Assembly (NCBI GenBank): GCA_965216695.1
Contig: OZ244212.1
Span: 2,232,001-2,296,000, forward strand
Reading direction: 5' to 3'
DNA length: 64,000 nt
DNA from: G965216695 sp965216695
GTDB lineage: Bacteria; Pseudomonadota; Gammaproteobacteria; Pseudomonadales; Azotimanducaceae
Every line of letters begins with the position of its first letter. Within the stretch, counting starts at the first letter, position 1. The notes under the pieces were generated by a model that made no database searches, was not told the origin of the DNA, and saw only the letters and a program-made list of their open reading frames with translations. The translations under genes were made by a program, and so were the position numbers. Below, piece by piece: positions 7,761-16,861 of the stretch.

Positions 7761-9785
7761 TCACACCAGGCCGCGTCCTTCCAGCAGCGGCTGCACGCTG
7801 GGTTCGCGCCCACGGAAACTCACATACAGCGCCATCGGATCGTCGCTGCCGCCCCGTTCCAGCACGTTGCGTCTGAAAGACGCCGCCGTTTCGGCATCGA
7901 ACAGACCGTTCTCCTTGAACGCAGCGTAACCGTCCTGGTCCAGCACTTCGGCCCACAGGTAGGAGTAGTAGCCGGCGGAATAATGATCGCCGGTAAATAT
8001 GTGCTGGAAGTACGTGGATTTGTAGCGCGGATCCACCGCATCGATGATGCCGATGTCGTTCATCGTGCCGGCTTCCAGCGCGTCCACGTCTGCCGGCTCG
8101 TCGGTGGTGCGGGTGTGCCAGGCCATGTCCAGGTAAGAGGCTGCCACGTACTCGGTAGTAGCGAACCCCTGGTTGAACGTACGCGCAATCTGCATCTTCG
8201 CAATCAACGCATCGCTTATGGGTTCGCCCGTCTGGTAGTGGCGAGCGTAATCTTTCAGCACCTCCGGTTCTACCGCCCAGTGCTCCATGATCTGCGACGG
8301 TAGTTCGACGAAGTCGTTCTTCACATTGGTGCACGACAGGGTTCGATACTTCACGTTACTCAACAGTCCGTGCAACCCATGCCCGAATTCGTGAAAGAGC
8401 GTTCGCACTTCGTCCAGGTCGAGCAGGCAAGGGTCGGCTTTGGTGAAGTTGCAGCAATTCACAACGATCGGCCGCACCTCGCCGTCGAGCTGCTGCTGCT
8501 CGCGAAAGGTGGACATCCACGCGCCGCCGCGCTTGGACGAACGCAGAAAGTAGTCCACATAGAAGAGTCCGATCAGGGAGTCGTCGCTGTCGAGCACTTC
8601 GTAGCAGACCACGTCGGGGTGATACACCGACGCATCGGGTACCGGTTCAAAGCGAATTCCGTATAGCCGGTTGGCAACCCGAAACGCCCCATCACGCACG
8701 TTTTCGAGCAGAAAGTACGGCTTGAGTTCGTTCGCATCCAGGTCGAACTTGTCGCTGCGTACTTTTTCGGTGTAGTACCACCAGTCCCAGGGCTGCAGTT
8801 TGAAGTTGCCGCCCTCCGATTGGATTCGCGCCTGCAGATCCGCGGCCTCTTCCCGCACTTTGGTCTGCGCATGACCCCACACCTCGTCCAGCAGTTGGTT
8901 GACGCGTTCGGGGGTTTTGGCCATGCGCTCGTCCAGCATGAAATGCGCGTGGCTTTCGAAACCCATGATGTCCGCGCGGCGTGCACGCAAACTTGCGATG
9001 CGCGCGAGCACGGTGTTGTTGTCGTTGTCATTGCCATTGTCACCACAGCGGGTGTATTCCGAATAGATGCGCTCGCGAAGCTCGCGGTTGTCCGCGTACT
9101 GCAGAAACGGCGTTATCGACGAACGCGAGATCGTGAATACGTACTTGCCGGGCTTGCCTCGCGCTTCCGCCTCCGCGGCCGCAGCTTCACGCACGCTGTC
9201 TGGTAACCCGGACAGCTCTTCGTCTGTGGACAGCACCAGCTCGAACACGTTGGTGTCGTTCAGTACGTTCTGGCCGAAGCGGGTCTCAAGCAGTGCAAGC
9301 TCCTCGTCGATGCCCTTGACCTCGGCGCGCGCTTCGTCCGCAAGCGCCGCACCGGCACGTACGCAGCGGGTTCGATACACGTCCAACAGTTGCCGCTGCT
9401 CCGCCGAATAATCACCGGACCCGTCCGCGTCACCCACCGCATCAATACGCGCGAACAACGCCGGATTGGCCCAGATGGCACTGGAGTGCGCCGCAAACCG
9501 CGGCGAGATTTTCTGTTCCAGCGACTGCAGCGTGTCGTTGGAATCGCTGGACGACAGATTGTAGAAAACTGCAGCCACACGCTCGAGCAGCGCACCGGAG
9601 CGTTCGAGTGCTTCGATCGTATTGGCGAAGGTAGGCGCGTCCGTGGCGTCGACGATAGCGGCCACCTCGGCCGCGTGCTCGGCAAATCCGCGCTCAAACG
9701 CCTCTTCGTAGTGTGAATCGTTGATTTGCTCGAACGGCGGCAGACCGTACGGCGTATCCCAGGTATCAAAGAACGGATTCGACAT
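7761..9785 (-). CDS. M3 family oligopeptidase (Dcp/PrlC-like)
   Basis: A 674-residue thimet-oligopeptidase-family zinc peptidase, close to the E. coli Dcp length of 681. The zinc motif FHEFGHGLHGLLS spans residues 464-476 (His465, His469), and FVELPSQIMEHW about 30 residues on supplies the third ligand Glu. The C-terminal FTGDHYSAGYYSYLWAEV is the conserved substrate-binding stretch with catalytic Tyr and His. There is no signal peptide, so it is cytoplasmic and degrades short peptides. The ATG at 9785 (MSNPFF) fits family starts; the longer frame overlaps the divergent promoter. Confidence 0.93.
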   Translation of the reverse strand: MSNPFFDTWDTPYGLPPFEQINDSHYEEAFERGFAEHAAEVAAIVDATDAPTFANTIEALERSGALLERVAAVFYNLSSSDSNDTLQSLEQKISPRFAAHSSAIWANPALFARIDAVGDADGSGDYSAEQRQLLDVYRTRCVRAGAALADEARAEVKGIDEELALLETRFGQNVLNDTNVFELVLSTDEELSGLPDSVREAAAAEAEARGKPGKYVFTISRSSITPFLQYADNRELRERIYSEYTRCGDNGNDNDNNTVLARIASLRARRADIMGFESHAHFMLDERMAKTPERVNQLLDEVWGHAQTKVREEAADLQARIQSEGGNFKLQPWDWWYYTEKVRSDKFDLDANELKPYFLLENVRDGAFRVANRLYGIRFEPVPDASVYHPDVVCYEVLDSDDSLIGLFYVDYFLRSSKRGGAWMSTFREQQQLDGEVRPIVVNCCNFTKADPCLLDLDEVRTLFHEFGHGLHGLLSNVKYRTLSCTNVKNDFVELPSQIMEHWAVEPEVLKDYARHYQTGEPISDALIAKMQIARTFNQGFATTEYVAASYLDMAWHTRTTDEPADVDALEAGTMNDIGIIDAVDPRYKSTYFQHIFTGDHYSAGYYSYLWAEVLDQDGYAAFKENGLFDAETAASFRRNVLERGGSDDPMALYVSFRGREPSVQPLLEGRGLV

Positions 9786-9879
9786 GATTCTGATCGCATC
9801 GCGCAGTCGACGGAGCGGCATGATAGCACCGGCCGGAACAACGGCTAGAATAGTCGAACGATTCCACGGGAGACGTCCC

Positions 9880-11751
9880 TTGACCACTGCAATCCGACTC
9901 GCCCTCATGGCTGCGGCATTGGCCGCATGTTCTCCAATGCCGGAGGAACCGGTCGTACCCAACGCCGAGCCAGCGAGTCAGCGGGCGGAGTCGATTCGAA
10001 CCAATCCGCTGCGCGACGCTTACTTCGGCGACCTGCACGTGCACACACGCTACAGCTTCGACGCCTACCTGTTCGGCACCCGGGCCACTCCGGATGACGC
10101 GTACGAGTTCGCGAAAGGCAAACCTATACGCCACGCATCGGGCCGGGAGCTGCAGTTGACGTTGCCACTCGATTTTCTCGGCGTAACCGACCACGCGTTC
10201 TACCTGGGCACCATGCCGGCGATGGCCGATCCCGATTCTCCGCTCGGCAAGCAGCCATTCGCGGAGCACGTGCGGGCAGCCGAAGGGGGTTCCCGCGCCG
10301 CGTTCAACGAGTTCCTGGCGCACATTCGCGCAAGACGGGCCCAACCGGACACACCGGATGCATTGTTCGACGCGGCCGTGTATCGCGACGCCTGGACCAC
10401 GATCGTGGACGCGGCGGAGCGCCACAACGACCCGGGAACCTTTACCACGTTCGCCGCTTACGAGTACACGTCGTCCGGCGACGAGATGGAGAACCTGCAC
10501 CGCAACGTGGTGTTCGCCGACCGCGCGCCCGCGCTGCCGTTTTCGGCCCTGGACTCCAACAACCCGGAGGATCTGTGGGACTGGCTGGACGAACAGCGCG
10601 CCAACGGTATTGAAGCACTGGCTATTCCGCACAACCCAAACGGGTCAAACGGGCTGATGTTCGCGCTGGAAGACCAGAACGGCCGGCCGCTGGATGCGGG
10701 ATATGCCGAACAGCGGATGCGCAACGAACCCGTGGTGGAAAACACGCAGGTGAAAGGTACCTCCGACACGCACCCGCTGCTGTCGCCCAACGACGAGTGG
10801 GCGGATTACGAGATTATGACCGTGCGGGTTGCCTCGACCCTTCCGAGCCGCGAGCCCGGCAGCTACGTTAGGGACGCCTACCTCAATGGACTGCTGCTGC
10901 AGACCACCCGCAACTTCAACCCGTTTCGCTTCGGTGTCATTGGTTCATCGGATACGCACAATGCTGCGGGTTCTTTTGCCGAGGACGACTACTGGAGCAA
11001 GACAGGGTTGCTCGACATAGAACCGCAGCAGCGCGGGTCGGTGCCGCTCGACGAACCCGATGCAGACGGCAACATCTACGCCAACCCGCGTGCAAAAGAA
11101 TGGGGTGCCTCAGGGTTGGCCGGCGTGTGGGCAGACGCGAACACGCGCGATGCCATTTATGCCGCGATGCGCCGCAAGGAGACGTTCAGTACCAGCGGCT
11201 CGAGAATTCGGCTCCGCTTCTTTGCCGGCTACGGCTTCTCCGACGATCTGGTTACAGCACCCGGCGCGGTGGAGGCCGCATATCGAGCCGGCGTACCCAT
11301 GGGCTCGGATCTAGTGCCGCGCGACGGTTCCCAACCTGCTTTTCTCGCCTGGGCTCTGCGCGCGCCCGATGGGGCGCCGTTGCAGCGCCTGCAGGTGATC
11401 AAAGGCTGGGTAGACAACGGTGAGCGCCAAGAGCGGGTGTTCGACATTGCCTGCTCCGACGGACTGCAGGTAGACCCCAAAACCCATCGTTGCCCGGACA
11501 ACGGCGCCCGTGTCGATCTGAAAACCTGCGCAATCACGTCCGGCAGAGGTGCGGGCGAACTGGGTGCGGTGTGGCGCGACCCCGAATTCGATCCCGATCA
11601 GCACGCGTTCTACTACGTGCGTGTGTTGGAAAATCCAATCTGCCGCTGGAGCACGTGGGATGCCATCCGCGCCGGCGTGGCGCCGCGGCCCGACATGCAC
11701 GCAACAATCCAGGACCGGGCCTGGTCATCGCCGATCTGGTACGCGCCGTAA
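9880..11751 (+). CDS. DUF3604 family lipoprotein with PHP-like metal motif
   Basis: A 623-residue exported protein. TTG at 9880 is chosen because GGGAG lies seven bases upstream and gives a short signal ending in the lipobox LAAC (Cys at residue 17). ATG 9907 is the alternative. Residues 50-60 (GDLHVHTRYSFDA) carry the HxH metal motif of PHP-fold phosphoesterases, and a later IGSSDTHN supplies another ligand set. Members of DUF3604 are widespread in marine proteobacteria and their substrate is not established. It is divergent from the M3 peptidase, with 94 bases shared for both promoters. Confidence 0.85.
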   Translation: MTTAIRLALMAAALAACSPMPEEPVVPNAEPASQRAESIRTNPLRDAYFGDLHVHTRYSFDAYLFGTRATPDDAYEFAKGKPIRHASGRELQLTLPLDFLGVTDHAFYLGTMPAMADPDSPLGKQPFAEHVRAAEGGSRAAFNEFLAHIRARRAQPDTPDALFDAAVYRDAWTTIVDAAERHNDPGTFTTFAAYEYTSSGDEMENLHRNVVFADRAPALPFSALDSNNPEDLWDWLDEQRANGIEALAIPHNPNGSNGLMFALEDQNGRPLDAGYAEQRMRNEPVVENTQVKGTSDTHPLLSPNDEWADYEIMTVRVASTLPSREPGSYVRDAYLNGLLLQTTRNFNPFRFGVIGSSDTHNAAGSFAEDDYWSKTGLLDIEPQQRGSVPLDEPDADGNIYANPRAKEWGASGLAGVWADANTRDAIYAAMRRKETFSTSGSRIRLRFFAGYGFSDDLVTAPGAVEAAYRAGVPMGSDLVPRDGSQPAFLAWALRAPDGAPLQRLQVIKGWVDNGERQERVFDIACSDGLQVDPKTHRCPDNGARVDLKTCAITSGRGAGELGAVWRDPEFDPDQHAFYYVRVLENPICRWSTWDAIRAGVAPRPDMHATIQDRAWSSPIWYAP

Positions 11752-11792
11752 CGTCCTGACAACGCGTTCCGCCGCCGCGCGACGCCAAACGG

Positions 11793-12338
11793 ATGCATTC
11801 CCGGCAGCCGTACCAGGAAGTGCTGGCGTCAACCGCGCTGCTGGAGAGACTCCGGCCGTTTGATCCGGCCGTTATAGGTACACCGCCGCTTCGGATCGAC
11901 GTGGCAACCAGTGACCTGGACATTGCGTGCAGCCATGGAGACATCGATTACTTCGATCGTGTAATCACCGCGGACTTCGGCGGTCACCGCAATTTCGAAC
12001 AGCGTCGGAGTGTTGTTCGTGGCACGCTGAGTACGGTGACTCGGTTCGCGCGCTCCGGTTGGCAGATCGAACTGTTCTGCCAGCCGATACCAACAATCGA
12101 GCAGTGGGGCGTGCGCCACTTTCTGATCGAACGGCAGATCCTCGCGCTGCGACCGGATATGCGAAGTCCGCTACGTGCGCTGAAGCGAGCGGGTTACAAG
12201 ACCGAACCGGCGTTCGCACACCTGCTGGAGCTCCACGGCGACCCCTATCACGCAGTGCTCGCGTTGGAAAACGAATCCACCGCCGCTATCCGACGACGGG
12301 TTGCGCAACTACCCATTCGTAACCGTCAGGATCCCTGA
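11793..12338 (+). CDS. DUF4269 domain protein, nucleotidyltransferase-like
   Basis: A 181-residue protein matching DUF4269: IGTPPLRIDVATSDLDIAC (residues 28-46) contains an SDLDI pair of acidic residues as in the nucleotidyltransferase superfamily. It is followed by IELFCQPIPTIEQWGVRH, a family hallmark. Activity is unproven. The start at 11793 lacks an obvious ribosome site, and GTG 11819 is an alternative. Its 3' end overlaps the convergent VOC gene by 53 bases. Confidence 0.75.
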   Translation: MHSRQPYQEVLASTALLERLRPFDPAVIGTPPLRIDVATSDLDIACSHGDIDYFDRVITADFGGHRNFEQRRSVVRGTLSTVTRFARSGWQIELFCQPIPTIEQWGVRHFLIERQILALRPDMRSPLRALKRAGYKTEPAFAHLLELHGDPYHAVLALENESTAAIRRRVAQLPIRNRQDP

Positions 12339-12648
12339 GCGAAAAGTTGCGCTCTCCCCACGGCTGATCCACCACGTCGCCTACCTGCGCACCGGCAGCC
12401 AACAACCGCCGGTACTCCGCATCGACATCGTCCACCATGACCGCTACGTGCTGACCGCCCGCGAAGCGTCTGTCCGCAGCGTCTCGATCGTCTCCGCGTA
12501 TTACCAGGTAGCTGTTGCCGAACGCAAAACCCCCGACCTCCGGAGTATCGGTGTTCAAGGTCCAACCCATCACATCCTTGTAGAACGCCTTGCTGCGATC
12601 CAGATCCGAGACGTACAGAAAAACGTAGAATATTCCTTGCGCGTTCAT
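12286..12648 (-). CDS. VOC/glyoxalase family protein
   Basis: A 120-residue single vicinal-oxygen-chelate module: FYVFLYVSDLDRSKAFYKDV opens the first beta-alpha-beta-beta-beta unit, and NFSLRDPDGYEWVVAQ ends the second. ATG 12648 is preceded by AAGGAGGAAGGG, an excellent ribosome site. The upstream gene (LLM oxidoreductase) ends 16 bases before it, so the two are one operon. A DPDG turn with following Glu is typical of metal-binding VOC enzymes; the reaction is unknown. Confidence 0.87.
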   Translation of the reverse strand: MNAQGIFYVFLYVSDLDRSKAFYKDVMGWTLNTDTPEVGGFAFGNSYLVIRGDDRDAADRRFAGGQHVAVMVDDVDAEYRRLLAAGAQVGDVVDQPWGERNFSLRDPDGYEWVVAQPVVG

Positions 12649-12664
12649 CCCTTCCTCCTTCTTG

Positions 12665-13675
12665 TCAGCGTCCCAGGCGCGCCCGTACCGCCGGCGCAAC
12701 CTCCGTAACCAGACGTTCGAGCGACTGCGCCATGTGCTCCGGGGGAATGCCCGGCGGCACTCCCCAGGTGACAAGATCCGTAATACCGTAGGATTCGATG
12801 AATGCGGTAAGTTCTTCCACACACTGCTCAACGTCGCCAACAATCCATGTCTGCGGAATGTGCTCGCCGGTACCGAATTGCGTTCCGCTTTCGGCAAACA
12901 GTCGCTGATAGAACTGCATGCGATAGCGTTCCGATGCGCGGATCATCGGCCATTGGCCTTCCGCATCGTCAGTTACGAAAACGCCTTTGATGATGCCAAT
13001 CCGATACCGGTCGAGTGTTTCGCCGGCAGCTTTCATGCGCGCTCGCCACACGTCCAGCGTAGCCGCTCTGTCGCCCTGCGGCAGCAGGTTGGCCCGATAC
13101 CGCGCCGCGCGTTCAGCGCCAGGTTGCGACATGGCCGCAATCCACAACGGCGGGCCGCCCTCCTGCACGAATCCCGGCGTGACCCGAACGTTTTCGAACT
13201 GGTACCGCTTACCGCTGAACGAAAACGTCTCGCCGCTGAACGCGCGCGCGAGCACGTCGAGGCCTTCTTCCATGTACGACACGCGGTGGCTGACCGGTAT
13301 ACCAAAACCCGCGAATTCGCGGGGCGCGTAGCCAAGGCCTACACCAAGCTCTACGCGGCCGTTACTGAGATTGTCGAGTACCGCCAGATCTTCCGCCAAT
13401 CGAACAGGATTCTGGAAAGGCAGCAAACAGATATCGGAACAGAAGCGCACGCGGTTCGTGACCGCCGCCGCCGCGCTCGCAACCGGAATCCATGACGGCA
13501 GATACCCGTCGTCCACAAAGTGATGTTCGGTGAACCACACCTGATCCAGGCCGATGTCGTCCAGCCAGCGAATCTGCTCCAGTGCCGCCGCGTACAACTG
13601 CGGCATGGTGAGCTCCGCATCCGGCGGATTGCGGAAGTCGTAGCACACGCCGAATCGCAACGGCGGAGGCGTCAT
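12665..13675 (-). CDS. LLM-class flavin-dependent oxidoreductase
   Basis: A 336-residue bacterial-luciferase-like monooxygenase. It has the usual TIM-barrel landmarks: RFGVCYDFRNP at the N-terminus, LDQVWFTEHHFVDDGYLPS (conserved EHH) around residues 40-58, and NGRVELGVGLGYAPREFAGFG. It uses FMN or F420. The start overlaps the stop of the lipoprotein gene upstream by four bases. The Ddn-like neighbour two genes upstream is also a flavin/deazaflavin-type enzyme, so the operon may serve one oxidative pathway. Confidence 0.9.
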   Translation of the reverse strand: MTPPPLRFGVCYDFRNPPDAELTMPQLYAAALEQIRWLDDIGLDQVWFTEHHFVDDGYLPSWIPVASAAAAVTNRVRFCSDICLLPFQNPVRLAEDLAVLDNLSNGRVELGVGLGYAPREFAGFGIPVSHRVSYMEEGLDVLARAFSGETFSFSGKRYQFENVRVTPGFVQEGGPPLWIAAMSQPGAERAARYRANLLPQGDRAATLDVWRARMKAAGETLDRYRIGIIKGVFVTDDAEGQWPMIRASERYRMQFYQRLFAESGTQFGTGEHIPQTWIVGDVEQCVEELTAFIESYGITDLVTWGVPPGIPPEHMAQSLERLVTEVAPAVRARLGR

Positions 13676-14205
13676 CCGCCGGCCCCGCGGGGCGTAAGCT
13701 TAAGAATCACGAACGGTGGGCCTTCCCCCGGGCTTTCCTGCGCCTTCCGCCAGAAGTCGTACTTGTCTGCCAGCGCAGCAAGCCCGCGTTCGAACTCTGC
13801 GTCGTTTGCAGCGGGTTGCACAATCATGGGGTACTTGTGTTCGCCGGCCTTCAGCACAACGTCCGGTTCTGACGCCACAACCTTGTTCCAGAACTTGCTG
13901 CCCGGAAAGTCGGCCGGAGCATCGTAGATGGATGGAACGTAGACGACGCCATCGTGCTCGGCCGCGACCACCGTAATCGCGTGAGGAATCAGGTACCACG
14001 GATACGTCATCAGCTGCAGTTCCGCATGCTCATTGACGAAACCCCAGTCCGACACCGGTTCGGTGACGGTTTCACCGTAGAGCCACACGCCCGGGCGACG
14101 GTCCGCAGGTTCGCACCCGCCTGCCAGGAATGCACACCCCGCCACAAGCCCGACCCGGGCGAGGGTCTGAGTCAATGTCAGGTGGATCGTTCTAAGTGGC
14201 GTCAC
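13672..14205 (-). CDS. Lipoprotein of unknown function
   Basis: A 177-residue predicted lipoprotein. GTG 14205 lies one base after the stop of the Ddn-like gene and gives a signal peptide with lipobox LAGGC (VGLVAGCAFLAGGCEP). The mature part has aromatic-rich strands (VWLYGETVTEPVSDWGFV) and a pattern seen in small outer-membrane-associated lipoproteins of unknown role. It shares four bases with the LLM gene that follows. No catalytic motif is visible. Confidence 0.7.
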   Translation of the reverse strand: MTPLRTIHLTLTQTLARVGLVAGCAFLAGGCEPADRRPGVWLYGETVTEPVSDWGFVNEHAELQLMTYPWYLIPHAITVVAAEHDGVVYVPSIYDAPADFPGSKFWNKVVASEPDVVLKAGEHKYPMIVQPAANDAEFERGLAALADKYDFWRKAQESPGEGPPFVILKLTPRGAGG

Positions 14206-14206
14206 A

Positions 14207-14659
14207 TCAACCCTCGCATATGAAAACCGGAATTTCTCGGTCGGTGCGGGCCTGGTAGTCGTCGTATGCTGGATACTGCGCCACCGCGAGTTCCCAGAGA
14301 CGGTCGCGTTCATCGCCACCCACCTCCCGGGCCATCAACGCCCGTCGGCGCCCGCCCTGCTCGATCGTTACGCTCGGATAGGCTTTCAAGTTGTAATACC
14401 ACAGCGGATGCTTGGGCGCCCCACCCTGGGACGCGACCAGCACCACCGCCTCTTCCACCGGCACATACATCAATGCAATCGTGCGCACTTTACCGGTGCG
14501 TGCACCTTGCATCGTAACCAGACAGATCGGCACGCCCTCGAGCCGCTGCATCAGCCGACCGCCGCTGAGGCGGTACATCAACACGTTGAGCCGCGTAAAG
14601 AGTTTCAGCACCCAGCGCGGCGGCCGCTTCGACGCGCTTTGTTCTTCTAGTTCTGCCAT
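14207..14659 (-). CDS. Nitroreductase/deazaflavin-dependent (Ddn-like) protein
   Basis: A 150-residue split-barrel protein of the PF04075 (F420H2-dependent reductase, Ddn) type: MYRLSGGRLMQRLEGVPICLVT, RTGKVRTIALMYVPVEEAVVLVASQGGAPKHP and WYYNLKAYPSVTI are family landmarks. The family binds F420 or FMN. Whether this host makes F420 is not shown in the window, so FMN is also possible. It is the first gene of a four-gene operon (Ddn, lipoprotein, LLM, VOC). Confidence 0.87.
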   Translation of the reverse strand: MAELEEQSASKRPPRWVLKLFTRLNVLMYRLSGGRLMQRLEGVPICLVTMQGARTGKVRTIALMYVPVEEAVVLVASQGGAPKHPLWYYNLKAYPSVTIEQGGRRRALMAREVGGDERDRLWELAVAQYPAYDDYQARTDREIPVFICEG

Positions 14660-14800
14660 ACGGTGAGTGTAAACTCCCGCCCGCTCGTATGGCGAATGTC
14701 CTACAGACGCCGACCGCCCGACGGTGCTACATCTAGAATCAGGCTCCCAGATAAACCAGTTAACTCAGATAACCCAGACACACAATATAAGAAGCCAACG

Positions 14801-15001
14801 ATGTCCATCGACCTCTCAACCGCAGGCGTGGTCCTGCCGATTTCTCTGATTGCCGCACTGGCGTGCACGGTCTGGTATGGCCGCATTCATGGCTTTCAGC
14901 ACACCGGACCGATTCTGATGATCGTATTCGCCTGGCTCGTGCCGGTGATTGGCCCTATTGCGGCCATCGCCTATCAGCTCGCTGCGCGGTCCGATGCCTG
15001 A
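14801..15001 (+). CDS. Small two-helix membrane protein
   Basis: A 66-residue protein with two hydrophobic segments (about residues 8-24 and 37-60, the latter VFAWLVPVIGPIAAIAYQL) around a short polar loop, resembling phospholipase D N-terminal-like or PLDc_N small membrane proteins. The start at ATG 14801 has a purine stretch (AGAAG) upstream. The frame extends to 14663, but that region has no coding character. Function unknown. Confidence 0.55.
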   Translation: MSIDLSTAGVVLPISLIAALACTVWYGRIHGFQHTGPILMIVFAWLVPVIGPIAAIAYQLAARSDA

Positions 15002-15025
15002 GACTCAATGGATCGCCGCTGCCCG

Positions 15026-15526
15026 CTATTGGTGATGCGGAGCAACGCCTCCGCCCAGGCCAGATATCGACGTGGCACCGATGATCTCATCGAACGCCTT
15101 CTTGCCGTCCTCGGTAAACCACACGTGGCGTTCGGCCCACCACTGTTTTCCGCCTGGCGTTCGAAGGTGCCCGGCAATGGCGCGGCGGTACGGCTGCAGC
15201 GTTTCCTCCTCAATCAAACCGTCCCTGTGATCCAGCACCATCAACTCTGCGTTCTGTAGCCAGCACATCATGAACATGTCAATCTGATATCGTTGCGCAG
15301 GGGAAAGCGCGGATAAATCTTCCATCGCGTGAGTAACGAGTTCGGCAAGATCTGCATTCTCGGCTGCGGGGCGTACCGAGTTGTGCAGTTCTTCCTGCGA
15401 GGCTCGATGGTTCGATCTCAGCTGTATTCGCGTGTTTCGGCGAACCTCCCAAGCAAGGTACAGCAACGACGCGACTACGCCGATCGCCCCAACGAACTCA
15501 CCAATGTTTCCAAGATCCTCGAGCAT
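15026..15526 (-). CDS. Single-pass membrane protein, LGxxGEFxG family (copy 1)
   Basis: A 166-residue protein with a distinctive N-terminus, LEDLGNIGEFVGAIGVVASLLYLAWEVRRNT (one transmembrane helix, then a basic end), and a helical cytosolic or periplasmic domain. ATG 15526 is chosen; an upstream TTG at 15547 is possible. The protein at 32645-33142 has the same N-terminal layout, so the window holds two paralogues. Proteins of this kind are common in marine proteobacteria and have no known function. The short basic tail after the helix predicts the large domain in the cytoplasm. Confidence 0.75.
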   Translation of the reverse strand: MLEDLGNIGEFVGAIGVVASLLYLAWEVRRNTRIQLRSNHRASQEELHNSVRPAAENADLAELVTHAMEDLSALSPAQRYQIDMFMMCWLQNAELMVLDHRDGLIEEETLQPYRRAIAGHLRTPGGKQWWAERHVWFTEDGKKAFDEIIGATSISGLGGGVAPHHQ

Positions 15527-15569
15527 GTTTGGTTTCCGCAATGCCAACCGAACGCATGAGTCTAACCGC

Positions 15570-16253
15570 TCAACGCGCGCGATAGTCTGCCGTCACCTTC
15601 CCCGCGGCACTTATGTCGTCTTCGTGCCCGGGTTCCCGCCAGGACTCCGCAAGCCCTGCGTCATACCAGTTCTGCATCCACGGATAGCGCAGCAGGTCGT
15701 CCGCGTAACGCCGGGCGCCGCCCTGCAGCGGCAGTCCGAAACTCTGATACCGGAACGCCACTGGCGCAAAGAATGCATCCACAGCCGTAAACGCTGCGCC
15801 CGCAAGGTACGGCCCGCCAAACCGGTCGAGTCCTTCGGCCCACAGTTCGTTGATGCGATCTACGTCGGATTGCAGACCCGCATCGATCCGGTGCATTTCG
15901 ACCCGGACGCCGCAACACATGGGACACTGGTTGCGCAGCTCGCCGAAGCCGGCGTGCATCTCGCTGGCGGCTGAACGAGCCCAGACGCGCGCCGGAGCAT
16001 CCTCCGGCCAGACGCCGGCGTGGCGTTCCGCGAGGTATTCGACGATGGACAACGACTCCCAGACCACGGTTTCGCCATCGTATAAACAGGGCACGCGACC
16101 GTTGGGAGAGAACGCCCGGAAACGGTCGAGGTTGGACCCGGGTTCGAACACCATCAGTTCTTCTTCGAAGGGTATGTCGAGTGCTTTCAGCAGTAACCAG
16201 GGTCTCAACGACCAGGACGAGTAGTTCTTGTTCGCAATATAAAGCCGGTACAT
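15570..16253 (-). CDS. Glutathione S-transferase family protein
   Basis: A 227-residue GST. The N-terminal thioredoxin-like domain has NKNYSSWSLRPWLLLKAL, where a Ser of the YSSWS segment is the likely catalytic residue. NGRVPCLYDGETVVWESLSIVEYL supplies the cis-Pro and the glutathione gamma-glutamyl-binding Glu-Ser. The all-helical C-terminal domain follows from about residue 90. It resembles the GstA-like or zeta/maleylacetoacetate isomerase-related class, but the substrate is not decidable. It stands alone upstream of the copy-1 membrane gene, 43 bases apart. Confidence 0.9.
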   Translation of the reverse strand: MYRLYIANKNYSSWSLRPWLLLKALDIPFEEELMVFEPGSNLDRFRAFSPNGRVPCLYDGETVVWESLSIVEYLAERHAGVWPEDAPARVWARSAASEMHAGFGELRNQCPMCCGVRVEMHRIDAGLQSDVDRINELWAEGLDRFGGPYLAGAAFTAVDAFFAPVAFRYQSFGLPLQGGARRYADDLLRYPWMQNWYDAGLAESWREPGHEDDISAAGKVTADYRAR

Positions 16254-16319
16254 AAAGACTCATGCTCAACGGATACCGTCGCATCCTACCGTATTGAGCT
16301 AATCTGTCCCCCTGCGCAG

Positions 16320-16838
16320 ATGGACACGGCTATAGTGACGCGTTTGAAAGGCTTCCCGGCGATCGAAGACGACGCAGCCCGAATACTCATCCTCGGATCG
16401 ATGCCCAGCGGCGCATCGCTGGATGCAGGTCAGTACTACGCACACCCCCGCAACGCGTTCTGGAAGATTATCGGCGAACTGCTGGAGCTGAGCGAGGGCG
16501 CCACATACGCGCAACGCTGCGCGGCCTTGCGCAGCGCCGGTATTGCGCTGTGGGACGTGCTCGAGTTCTGCGAGCGCCCGACGAGTCTGGACTCCGACAT
16601 TGCACCGGACACGATGGTGGTGAACGACTTCGAAGCCTTCTTTACGTCGCACCCGAACATCCGCGCGGTATTCTTCAACGGCGCGAAAGCCGAAGACGTA
16701 TTTCGCAAACGCGTGCGGCCGACCCTTTCGGGCGTGCACACAGACCTGCCCTGCGCCCGCCTGCCCTCAACGAGCCCCGCGCACGCATCCATGCGTTTCG
16801 ACACCAAACTGGCTCACTGGCGGCGAATCCTCGCCTGA
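16320..16838 (+). CDS. Hypoxanthine/deoxyinosine-DNA glycosylase (UDG family 6)
   Basis: A 172-residue member of the uracil-DNA-glycosylase superfamily, family 6. ILILGSMPSGASLDAGQYYAHPRNAFWKII (residues 22-51) is its signature, with Pro-Gly-Ser-type loop and the N of PRNAFW as the catalytic-site residue. The C-terminal LPSTSPAHASM forms the minor-groove loop. Members remove deaminated adenine (hypoxanthine) from DNA in base excision repair. It is the only gene on this strand between a GST and the M28 peptidase. Confidence 0.88.
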   Translation: MDTAIVTRLKGFPAIEDDAARILILGSMPSGASLDAGQYYAHPRNAFWKIIGELLELSEGATYAQRCAALRSAGIALWDVLEFCERPTSLDSDIAPDTMVVNDFEAFFTSHPNIRAVFFNGAKAEDVFRKRVRPTLSGVHTDLPCARLPSTSPAHASMRFDTKLAHWRRILA

Positions 16839-16861
16839 TCGTGCGTACACGACTGCACGGA

